Assembly: GCA_027579435.1 (NCBI GenBank)
Contig: JANBPK010001179.1
Location: 1-13,283, forward strand
DNA length: 13,283 nt
Reading direction: 5' to 3'
Source of the DNA: Candolleomyces eurysporus
Taxonomy: Eukaryota > Basidiomycota > Agaricomycetes > Agaricales > Psathyrellaceae
In this document: one piece after another, positions 1 to 8,824 of the stretch
Layout of the letters: each line of letters opens with the position of its first letter
Numbering within the stretch: position 1 is the first letter of the stretch
The notes under the pieces: generated by a model
What the model was told of the DNA's origin: nothing
The model's input: only the letters and a program-made list of their open reading frames with translations
Databases searched by the model: none
Made by a program: the position numbers and the translations under genes

Positions 1-372
1 CGTGAGAAATGTGGCATTGTCCACCCCAAAATGCGACAATATCCCGCTCGAAATGCGACAATGTCCCCACNGAAATGCGACACCAGCCTCTCGAAATGCG
101 ACACCGGCTCCTCGAAATACGACATCGGCCGCTCGAAATGCGACATCTATCCCGACGAATGCAACGTCAATATCCATGTGTCATTGAGCGCCTCTAAACC
201 CAACCTGACCTCATGCTCCACACTAATTGCTCCCTAGCCCACGGATTTCCTTTGATAGAACAAGAACCAGGAACGCGACAGTACCGCATCGACGCCACAG
301 ATGGTTGAACGCGACTAAGGACTCCAGGAACGCGATGACGCCTCACTGACGCCACAGGGCAGTTACCATGTG
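1..372 (+). repeat. Left inverted arm of the transposon (incomplete at its outer end)
   Basis: This is the reverse complement of the right arm, with only about two substitutions over the outer 290 bases (near 282 and 289). It has three extra single bases relative to the right arm: in a C-run near 27, in a C-run near 45, and the N at 71. The outer part holds units with core CGAAATGCGACA, the inverse of the right-arm array. The inner part holds a related motif, GAACGCGAC, near 271 and 307, with a variant near 329. Positions 301-357 are missing from the right arm. Open frames running through this arm reflect the 21-bp periodicity and are not genes. Confidence 0.9.
291..357 (+). repeat. 10-bp direct repeat GACGCCACAG flanking a 57-bp arm-specific segment
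   Basis: GACGCCACAG occurs at 291-300 and again at 348-357. The right arm has only one copy and lacks the 57 bases that include the second copy. The simplest reading is a deletion in the right arm by recombination or slippage between the two copies, after which the arms differ in length but not in sequence. Confidence 0.75.
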
Positions 373-477
373 GGCGGCGAATACAACGCTGCAGAGACTC
401 AGCCATCCTTTGTTCCACCGACATACAAGAGCGTGCGGCCTTCTATCACACTTCCAAACTTCCTACCTCCCCTTCCA

Positions 478-546
478 TAGCGACACTCCCTTTCGTAGCG
501 AAACCCCTCTCATAGTGAAACCCCTCTCATAGCAAAAACCCCCACT
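478..546 (+). promoter_or_regulatory. Pyrimidine-rich leader with 17-bp tandem repeats upstream of NPL-1
   Basis: Two perfect-length units, TAG(C/T)GAAACCCCTCTCA, lie at 496-512 and 513-529. A degenerate unit precedes them (478-495) and another follows (530-546). The tract from about 436 is rich in C and T on this strand and ends a few bases before the start codon at 555. Pyrimidine-rich tracts near starts are common in fungal promoters, so this is probably the NPL-1 promoter or leader. No TATA box was seen. Confidence 0.4.
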
Positions 547-554
547 GGCCAAAG

Positions 555-1539
555 ATGGCTCCCCTCCCAGCAGATACCTGGTACATCTCACGTCTTCCCA
601 ACATTATCGTACTAACTGCAATCAGGCTGTACACCCTTCCCCCAGGCGATACCATCGAGCTGGAGCTGCCTAGGATTCTCATACTGAAGAATGCAGCGTT
701 GCAGGCAAAGGTGCAAGACGCTGATGACCGCACATCGCTAGAGCTGTCGTACACGCCTTCTGGAACAGATATCCCTAAATCCACAATTCTGACGACATTC
801 TTCAAGAATAGGGTCAGTTGTACCCTCATTATAGATCAGTCTGCCCCATTGCTGACTTTTATATCAGACGGACAGCGTCAAGCTCAACCAGACCCTGCAC
901 CCAGGACGGAGCTACTGCCTCACGGTGATTGGAAAAAAGTACGATCCTCACGCTATGTCTTGCATTCACTTCCGTCTCATATTTTTTATAATATAATCAG
1001 CGCCGTTGATGTCTGTGGAGATCTCCCAGAGTACGACCCGGAGGCATCGCGCCAACGTGAGCTCGAAATCAGTCTTGCGACGACTAGTCTGATCGACCCC
1101 GCCCCGAAGAATTCGAACACGGCCCCGACCAAGCCCAAACCAACACCGAGGACCTCAGGAAAGGCTGCCAAGGCCGTCGAAGAGCCTTCGCTGGTTGCAA
1201 AAGTCGAAAAACCAAAGAAGACTGGAGGTGTGTGATCACTGCAGACTAGGAAACAGGCGCATTAATGATGACGATATCACTCAAGGCGCTCAAGGTCGGC
1301 AAACACTTGCGAAGACGGAGAGTACAGGCTTGGTTACCCGAGCACGGGCTAAATCCGCTGCGAAGGCGAAACCAAGCTCTGATGCAACCGATGGCACTGC
1401 GAACGAAGGAGAGCTTGGGGCGAAAAGAGCTGGGTCGTCCACTGAAGCTGCTGCCAAGAAGAGGAAGCTTGAAACCCCTGTTGAAGAGAACGCCGCCGCG
1501 AGCAAGCAAGGGGGTGTCCGTACCAAGGTTACAATTTAG
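555..1539 (+). CDS. NPL-1: nucleoplasmin-like (NPL) domain protein with a basic tail, about 254 aa, five exons
   Basis: The exons are 555-580, 626-812, 868-938, 1001-1227 and 1286-1539; they keep frame and total 255 codons including the stop. The spliced N-terminal half reads as an NPL beta-sandwich: TW, then PPGDTIELELP, LILKNAAL, RTSLELSYTP, STILTTFF, and TLHPGRSYCLTVIGKNAVDV. This order resembles the nucleoplasmin-like domain of nucleolar FKBPs and related histone chaperones. The C-terminal half is Lys/Ala/Pro-rich with a likely nuclear signal (KKRKLE). No FKBP domain follows. The first intron has a CTAAC branch-like site. The last intron (1228-1285) has a weak acceptor; without it the protein would stop at 1235. 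It starts about 180 bases inside the left arm and reads inward. The histone-binding role is inferred from the family. Confidence 0.7.
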
Positions 1540-1696
1540 AGCAGTTTCTACCGCGTCATTCAATTAATTCTGCTGTCTACGACTTGCACATTATGCTGTA
1601 CCGTACATTGATGTATCACGAATCAGCTGTCAGATTTATTCACATCTAACGAAGTTTGGACGTTAGCATTCATCAAACGGCGCAATGATCATGAGC
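1540..1696. other. Convergent intergenic gap between NPL-1 and the transposase
   Basis: About 157 bases separate the two stop codons. No gene or clear terminator structure is visible. It presumably holds both 3' ends. Confidence 0.5.
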
Positions 1697-4600
1697 TCAA
1701 AGGCTGACCTTGTTCAGTGGTAACGCCAATAAACACTCCCCCTCGATTCCTTCCACCTCTAACACACACCAAGCAAAATGACATCGAATGTGACTCACAT
1801 CCACCAGGACGGCAGAAGAGGCCCATCGATTTCGGAATAAACACCCGCCAATGACAGGATAGGAGCGCCAGTGATCACGGACCGTGTCTTCTGGGCGGAG
1901 ATCTTCGAATGGTTGTATCAGAGCCCAGGTTTGCTTTGCCGGACCGCCAACAACTGCATGCAAGAAGATACCAAGGATCGAACCAACTTCCCATCCAGCC
2001 TTCTCTCCCTGCCGGAAAACGACGCGACTGTCATCCACGGAGGTGTGCAGGGTTGTAAATCGATGACCAAAGCGATGAATCGCTGTACGGCGAACGACGT
2101 GACGAGAATAAACTTGGTTTTCTGGGTGGTGTTTGGCCATCCACTCCCTAAGCATGGCGAAGTCCTCGTCAGCTAGGACAGAGAAATCCTTGGACTGCCA
2201 AATAGCCTTCTCGTCGACTTTCCCAAACAGTTGCTGATCAGAAAAAANCATCGGACAAGCGGGTGCCACGCAAATCCGAGGCGTAGTTATCCTCGTATAT
2301 GTCGACGAGCTGGTGTAAGGCCTCCGGAAGGTCCTCCTTGTTGTAGAGTACTTTGAGGTTCTGCGTGCAACAGAACTTGGTAAACATTGTCTTCTCAATG
2401 TCACCTGCAATATGATGCGAATATAAGCAAAGCAGGATAAATGGGAGTGGAAGTCGTGGAAATCGCACCAAATCTCTCATTTGTTGGGAAGTTTTGCAAG
2501 ACATAATTGAACCTCTCGAAAGCGAAACAGCGCCAAGCGTGAACAGGCCCAAACATGCGGAGTTGACGACCAAAATGAAGTACCAGATGTTGGTAAGGGG
2601 TAAGGCTTGTCCCAGGGTATAACTCGAGAAGAGTTTCGATGTATCGGCGAATGTGGACTTCGTATTGTTCGATCCTCGATTCGGATACTGTATACATGGT
2701 CGCGAGTTTGACTGCCGAGACGAGATGCATGAAATTGTCCAGACGGCGTTTTTCAGTAGACCCGTCAGGAGCCGCACCCCACAAGCGGGTAAGGGTGATT
2801 GGTAGGTTCTGCATGCAAAAGGTCTTCCATTGGTCAGCGGTAAATTTTCCCCATTTCTTTTCACCAGGGTTCGACGGTGCCCGTGCTACCCAAGTCGGCT
2901 GACCAAGACGCGCCATATCTTTCCTGATCTCTGCAAGAGTGGTTCTGCCTAGAACCCTCGTCTTCTTCATTGCGACGGACAAGAGACGACCATCACTACC
3001 AGTGAGTCCATCCTCAAAACGCTGCACATGTTGGATAAGATATATGAGATGAATATTTTGAATGAGAAGGTGCACCTTTTTCTCCAAGCGACTGATCAAC
3101 TCGGGATTCTTGAATTGTTGCGTTTCCTCTTCTGATAAATACGAAGATGGAAGCACCTTGCTCCGGAAAAGAAGGAGGAGATCGCCTCGAACTAGTTTGC
3201 GGAGTCTAGTCTTGCTGGCCGAAAGCCAGAATGTCTCGATCGCCTCGGCGTTTGGCAAGACAGCACTCTCTTGCTCTCCAGGGGTCGGGACAGCAGCTAC
3301 GGTAATATTAGCATCTTCCGCTGAGCCGAGATGGACGCCCTCCGCGGTAAACCACTTCTGTTGAACGCGCTACAAAAGGTTTGTCAGCCCCTGAAGATAA
3401 GAAAGGAAACGACGAATTGAAGGAATGAGCACTCACATATTCAAGGAGGCCATCGAGAAGTACAGCCTTGTTTCGATTGAAGGGCAGAGAGGTCTGACGA
3501 CAGAGTTCGCGGAGAACATTGCGAGATAAACCAGTGAGCATCTCGCGGGTGCCATGTCGAAGGATTTGGTCTGCTGTTTTCATTTCGTTCTCTGTTGGCT
3601 GATTGGATCTGACGTCAAACGTGACGCCTTCACCGTCCTCGAAATTGATATCCATCCCCCACACAGACCGACAGTGATGCTGAAAGAGACGCAGATAGAA
3701 GGCATGCATTGAGTCGATGACTGTGAATTGGATCGGATCCCAGTATGGTAGCCGCAAGAGCTCAGACCACCGAACGCCGTACTGTTTCGTGATTTTCTCC
3801 CGTTCCGTTGTCGACTTCGCCTCTTTCCACTGAGTGGCTGCATAGAGATGGCCCCTCCGTGTCCTTGGATTCCATTCCCTCTTCACCGAATCGTTGATCT
3901 GATCTAATGTGCAATCGCATTCGGAACAGAAATTTCGGGAGCGATAGTGCGCAAAACCGCTCATCTGACGAGCGGCCGGTAGATCGCAGACAAGAGGGCC
4001 CAGGGCGCATCGAACACGACGACCGCTAGGATGGCTTACCGTTCGTGTCAGGTAAACACCGTGTTCCCATAGTTCGAGAAGATCATCCACGAGTGGTTGC
4101 AGGAAAAAGTTGATTTCATCATTGGACGGCCCATGGGGCCCGGGAACGATACCGACAAGGAACATGTTTTCGAGTTCCAGCCGGATCGATGGGGGAAGGT
4201 TCAGGCAGACCATATAGATAGCGCCTACTGACACCTTCTTTCCAGCCTCTCGGTTGCCCCAAGGATTGAACCCATCCATGTTGAGGCTGAATACCAATCG
4301 ACTCTTGCTTTTCCTTCCTTTCACGAAGGGTTTTCCGTCTGGACCCTTGAGCTGGGCCAAGCCTGGACCATCCCAAATGTCTCGCATCCCTTCCCCGTCG
4401 TTCCCAGGTGCCACTGGATCACGATCCAAATATTCCGCCAAGTCGGGGCGAGAGAATAGACGAGCGAGGTATTCCTTCATAGGCTGGTAGAGATATTGGC
4501 GGACAGGGACTGTGATTTTGCCTCCGCTCCTGGACTTGCGCGTCTTGGTGAGGGGTGTCCCGCACGGTTCGTCGTCGATGACGCGCTGGCAGAACTCGGG

Positions 4601-4743
4601 GTAATCGGATGGTGGTGTACCCCGATCCACGTAGTGGACCCAGGAGCAATCGGGGCACGTCAACAGAGCTTTGAACCGAGGTTGGACATCGAGAATCTTG
4701 ACGACAGTACGAATATCAGTATGGATGGCCTTGGGGATCGAGA
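1697..4743 (-). CDS. tnp2: Tnp2-type (CACTA/EnSpm) transposase, about 970 aa, 5' end missing
   Basis: Exons read 4743-3437, 3369-2469 and 2404-1697, joined by introns of 67 and 64 nt that keep frame. In order the protein shows PRFKALLTCPDC followed by spaced cysteines ending CGTPL (zinc-binding-like), then LNMDGFNPWG with the likely first catalytic Asp (codon 4274-4276). Next come a PGPHGPSNDEINFFLQPL block, the FCSECDC C(2)C motif near 3910-3930, and DSMHAFYL with the second Asp (3713-3715) and its paired His. The C-terminal part has FGPVHAWRCFAFERFN and GDIEKTMF. All these are hallmarks of Tnp2/CACTA DDE transposases. One N at 2248 breaks the frame in a T-run; leaving it out restores it, so it is probably an assembly artefact. 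The reading begins at a plausible acceptor (4744-4746). No in-frame ATG is upstream before a TGA at 4760-4762, so the first exon is missing or unrecognised. Confidence 0.85.
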
Positions 4744-4747
4744 CTAT

Positions 4748-6039
4748 ATGGTCCCGCCCTCAAGCATACAAACTATTCACCAACAACGGAGGCAACCATC
4801 TGAAGGTGGTGAAGACGGGAACACCCACGTCGAAGAAGAAACACCATCCGCTGTTCGCCGATCCAAGCGGCTCGTAGGTCGAAAGCCTCCAAAAAATGTT
4901 CGCTCTTCCAGGGACGGTGAACGACTCCATATCCAGGTGCGTCAATGTTCGACTATTGTCTTGTCCCCTTGCTCACCCAAGGTGATGGGTGTTGACAGAG
5001 TATGGTTCGATCATATGCTATGAAGCTCATGAAGCGCAAGAAGGTTGCCATTGGCGTTCCCCCCATCACAACCGTTCCGTCATCGCGTGTGACCAGATTC
5101 CTTGCCCAACCGGACCTAGGACCTACTGCCCAGAACTTCCAGCTTTTCCTGGATTTTGCGAGTCTTGAGTCCCCACAGGCACGTAAAGCTGCAAACGCCT
5201 GGAACCGTCGCGCTGGGGAAGTCTTCGTTCAAAGCTTCATTGTTGAAAATCCCGAAGAAGCCTCACTGGCGGATCTCATACAGGAATGTTTCATGACGCA
5301 TATCAAACAGCTTTGAAAGCAATTTGAAAAGCAGGTCTTGCACGAAGAGGAAGACGAAGATGCAGTCACTGCTATGCGCAAGGCAGCCAAGGAGCAGCTT
5401 CGAAGATCGGTGAGCACTCGCATGCTAGACCTACAGTCTAATTTCGATAAACCTAATCTCCATTGAGTAGCGATGTGAACGCCGAATCGATGTCCTCAAA
5501 GCATGCGATAAGGACCCAGCCATGAAGCGTCTGTACAAGTTCGCTGCGGCTAACCTTAGCTGGAAGTGTTGTAGCGGTGAATCTACCGATACCCAAGGGG
5601 AGAGTGCTATTACTGTCTTACCTTGGAGGGCCAGAAGAATCCGATCTTTCATGCGCACTCTTGACCTCCTCCACCTGGCAATTCGCTTTCCAATCAACCA
5701 CAGTCGTAGCGCCGGTAGACTCCCGAAGGCAAGATATGACCCTCAAACATTGGATCCTCCTCGAGAGCCAGTAAAGGAAGTCGCTTACTTCCAATACGTT
5801 ACAGGCTTGCCAGCCAATTTTTATGACGAAGAATGGCTTGAGTCTCTCTCCCAGTTCGAGAGGGATCACGTCAATCCTGGTCAGCCTATTGATCTGACTA
5901 TCCCACGTCATATTGTCGTGTATGTTATTCTCAAAGGTCCAACTGATTTTCGTTCTCCTACTGATACTTGCCATAGAGAAGCAGAAGCTGCCGCGACGCT
6001 GCGCGGCAAGAAGACACGACCACTCCTCAGGAACTTTAA
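4748..6039 (+). pseudogene. Transposon companion protein of unknown function, about 369 codons, one in-frame TGA
   Basis: The exons are 4748-4936, 4999-5409, 5471-5917 and 5977-6039, all in phase. The start could also be the ATG at 4721, but that overlaps the transposase exon on the other strand. The N-terminus is acidic with a basic patch (RRSKRLVGRKPP) and looks nuclear. The C-terminal half contains WRARRIRSFMRTLDLLHLAI and GLPANFYDEEWLESLSQFER. I recognise this layout (a WR-x-LD-x-LH block, then LPxNxYDxxWL) from uncharacterised proteins common around Agaricomycete transposons, but no function is known to me. A single TGA at 5314-5316 interrupts an otherwise continuous coding frame. If the last intron is retained, the frame ends at 6046. 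It sits head to head with the transposase. Confidence 0.6.
5314..5316 (+). other. In-frame TGA in the companion gene
   Basis: The codons before (HIKQL) and after (KQFEKQVL, then EEEDED) are clearly in the same coding frame, and the exon is otherwise open from 4999 to 5409. A CGA-to-TGA or TGG-to-TGA change would account for it. A sequencing error is also possible. Confidence 0.7.
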
Positions 6040-6046
6040 TATGTGA

Positions 6047-6269
6047 TATTGTAATACCCAATACCCGGGAGCTTCAACATGTAGTCGTGACTGTGCAGTT
6101 GTATATATTCTACATCCCGGAATACTAAATCTACGATTGATCATGAAGCGTAGCAGCAAGGTGCAAGTTCAATCACGTGAAAATCGTGGAAGTCAAGCAA
6201 GGATAAACAAAGGTGATCGCGCGTCGTTGAGTGGGAGCCTCAAGCCAAATCTCACTAATCAATCAACCC
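6047..6269 (+). promoter_or_regulatory. Upstream region of the WD40 gene with a palindromic E-box
   Basis: This gap of 223 bases holds a perfect TCACGTGA palindrome at 6173-6180, a core bound by bHLH factors such as the Cbf1 type in fungi. The start codon at 6270 sits in a good initiation context (ACCCATGG). No TATA box is clear, apart from a TATATA stretch near 6102. Regulation by the E-box is inferred. Confidence 0.35.
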
Positions 6270-7918
6270 ATGGCCTCCTGCACCCTTTCCAGCTCCACGA
6301 AGCTCGAATACCTTGTTGTATCGACTATAGATGTACCTTCAGATGAAGCCATCCTTGCCCTTGACTTCAGCCGCGACGGGTCTTTCATTGCCCTTTCGAC
6401 CACGACGCGCCTCCGACTATACCACCAATTGCCCACTCAAAATCCTGGAAAAGAAGACTGGAGGCTTAAAGGCGTCTACCGTTTTCAAGATGGATCAGCA
6501 AAAATCACATGCATGACTTGGACCGCATCAGGCATCCTTGTGGTTGCGTCCAGCAAAGGAGAAGTTGCTATGGTTCTCGTCAATTCAACGGTACGTCCAC
6601 AGCTTGTTATGATGCAAATCCACCTGAGCAGCTTATATAAAAGGGTCAATTGAAAAGGAAACACTACTGCGTGGCTTTCAAGCCTCTGACTTCCCTATCA
6701 AGTCTGTCTCCATCGATTGCCGCCTTCGGTACATGGCTATAGCAGCAGGCAAGGACGAAGTTGGTATCTGGGAGTTTGCTTCAGATAAAGGTAAGTGATT
6801 TTATGTGCCTTCCGTACTCTATCCACTAATCTTCTGCAGGCGAATGGTGTCCTCTTAATTATCTTCCAAAACCCTCAAGTGCGCGCAAGGAACAGATTTA
6901 CATTGAAAATCACGTTGTTTCTGTTCATTGGGATGATTCTCAGATGGACAGGGAGATAGCTCTCGTTGTATCCTACACCAATCACTTGGTTGCGTAAGTC
7001 CACAGATTGCTGACTCGCCTCTTGTCTATCGTGATCGCTGACCTAGCCGCCGAACGATTATGCAGCACTTGGCAGCTTAGACTGCCTTTGGATGAAGCGG
7101 CCATCTTGCGTTGTAGCCAAATTTTCTCCCTCACGTTCGCCTCCTCCGCCAACTGCATTGCAACTTCTCGCTAATTGTCTCCTCTTCATTTAGGGTTGCC
7201 GGTTCTCTTTCCCCCGATGGGAGACTGTTCATTCTTCCGAAAGACGGTGGCCTCGGCTACGATGGATACCTGCTTCAATCTGGACATAATATCGATTTTT
7301 GGCTCGAGAATAGCGCACGCAAAGCAGAAAAGAAGCCTCTGTTGCCACTGGCTAGCCCTGTCACTGCCCGATTCATGTTCGGTGGCGACTGGTTTCTAGG
7401 CTCAGTGCGCCATGAGATTTGTCTTTGGCACGTTAAAAGCTGCCTGCTTGTTTGAAGATTCAGTATAAGTAAGTGATCTGATACCTAGTATCGCACTGAA
7501 CACTTATGTTCCCTCCAGATAATGACGTGCCCTCGCGCTTTGACAGCCGGGTGACTCATTTGTCGGTACGTCAACGCTTTATACATCGTGTCACAGAAAC
7601 TTGGTAATTTAGTGCAACAATGATCAGGTCTCTGGCGTGCGCGATTGTCGAGCAATGCACAACGTCAAATTTGCCGCTTCTGCACTCAAATCCGGACGCC
7701 AGTGTGTCATCGTTTGGAAAGCCTTCGTGCAAGGTAAGGTGACGTTGCTGGAGCTTTACCAGACTGCTGATTGATTGATAGGTTTAGAATTAGAAGCAAC
7801 GATACCTCTTAGTGCTCTTCCCAGTCGAAGAGTGTCATCCGCCCTGGCTGGCCAACCTTGGAATTCTATAGCCCTATCTATCACCATCTTTGCATCGATA
7901 CTTTTCTTCATCATTTAA
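6270..7918 (+). pseudogene. WD40-repeat protein with a C-terminal membrane-like tail, 420 codons, one in-frame TGA
   Basis: Eight exons fit in phase: 6270-6594, 6644-6790, 6840-6993, 7066-7134, 7194-7468, 7519-7565, 7628-7733 and 7782-7918. WD40-style blades are seen as AILALDFSRDGSFIALS, KITCMTWTASGILVVASSKG, FPIKSVSIDCRLRYMAIAAG ending VGIWEF, VVSVHWDD with ALVVSYTNHLVATW, VAGSLSPDGRLF, PVTARFMFGGDWFLGSVRHE with ICLWH, and CVIVWKA. The last residues (SIALSITIFASILFFII) form a hydrophobic segment that could anchor the tail in a membrane. The first intron needs an unusual GTCCAC donor to keep phase; the better GTACGT donor four bases upstream breaks it. A TGA at 7453-7455 interrupts the fifth exon, while downstream exons remain in phase. 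It resembles a WD40 family I associate with Agaricomycete genomes. Its partner is unknown. Confidence 0.65.
7453..7455 (+). other. In-frame TGA in the WD40 gene
   Basis: The codons before (ICLWHVKSCLLV) and after (RFSINNDVPSRFD, across the next intron) fit one frame and one splice phase. The TGA would be explained by a single change, such as CGA to TGA. Confidence 0.6.
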
Positions 7919-8034
7919 GACTTCCAATTGTATTTTCGAAAGTAACACGTCTTATTACTCATTACTCGAAAGAAACTCAAACTGCAACCAGTAGAATTGG
8001 GATTGAGTAACTGATAATAGCGTCCTCAAGTGCA
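7919..8034. other. Convergent gap between the WD40 gene and NPL-2
   Basis: About 116 AT-rich bases lie between two stop codons of opposite strands. Near-repeats (TATTACTCATTACTCGAAAG) occur here, but there is no gene. Confidence 0.5.
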
Positions 8035-8743
8035 TTACACAAAACCCCAGAGCCGGCGGGAAGCCCCATTAGCTGCGTTTGAGCTAGGTCCAGCGTCGGG
8101 CTGCCCGACTGAAGACACGGAAAGTCGTCGGTTAGTCAAGGAGCGGCTCCCTGAACGATGAGGTTGAACGATGCGCCGGACTTCGGTTGGTGCTTGAGAC
8201 GTGCCTACGGTATAAACTAGTATCGATACAACAAGATCACTGATATGCACGTACCGATGAATTCCCCAGTCAAGTGAAGAGGGCTGCGAAAACTGGTGAG
8301 ACCATGGTTTCTAGCAAACGCGTGTACCACTTACTTTCCAATAACCTGAAAAGTGTATTCATTATTAGGATGAAGATAAAGCTCTGCCTCGTAGTGTTCG
8401 CTCTGTTCTGAGGTCAGCACTGAATAGAGTCCAATAACGCTTGAACCAACCTTCTCCGGGATGAGAGCGCAAATGGCGGCTGGACCCTTGGTCAACGAGC
8501 CCCCTAATTTGCGAATGGAAAGGCTCAAAACACTACGAAGGTGTCCTTCGCCTACTTTCTGCACAGAGTGAGGCAGAGAAACGTTGTTGATGCGAATGGT
8601 CCCCCCAGGCCGAACGGTAATAGCTCCTCGTCGCTCAACAAAAGCAGACCTAGCAAATCAGCATTGGGCAAGTAAAGGAATCGAGGGGATGCGCACCAGA
8701 TGCCGGCTGATTCTTGGACCTCAACGTTGGGGTTCGAGTCCAT
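8035..8743 (-). CDS. NPL-2: second nucleoplasmin-like domain protein, about 173 aa, five exons
   Basis: The exons, read from the start, are 8743-8697, 8649-8451, 8402-8335, 8292-8255 and 8204-8035; they total 174 codons including the stop, all in phase. The spliced domain reads SAGIWSAFVERRG, TVRPGGTIRINNVSL, RSVLSLSI, AAICALIPEK, SEHYEAELYLHPNNEYTFQ, VIGKN and LHLTGEFIG. This matches the strand order of NPL-1. Three introns fall at the same place and phase as in NPL-1: inside the Trp codon (TG|G), after the ALIPEK/FFKNR strand, and inside the Asn codon of GKN (AA|N). The tail after the domain is Ser/Arg-rich and differs from that of NPL-1. It starts about 80 bases inside the right arm and reads inward. 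A chaperone-like or chromatin role is inferred. Confidence 0.68.
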
Positions 8744-8824
8744 CGCGTTCAACTTTGAAGGTGAAAGAGAAGGATCAAACTGTCCATCTTTTTGTATGCG
8801 AGGAGGCGACTACAACGGTCGCCA

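Noticed and set aside
2..237. Several overlapping open frames in the left arm, and matching ones on the minus strand at 8903-9199, as genes
   Set aside because: They are the same 21-bp repeat read in three frames. A 21-base period leaves every frame open, and the peptides are only tandem copies of short strings.
555..1539. NPL-1 as a full nucleolar FKBP (Fpr3/4 type)
   Set aside because: The NPL part and basic linker fit, but the frame stops at 1539 and no FKBP domain is found downstream before the convergent transposase.
1246..1563. Minus-strand open frame opposite the NPL-1 tail
   Set aside because: It is antisense to a Lys/Ala/Pro-rich exon that splices in phase with NPL-1, and it has no recognisable content.
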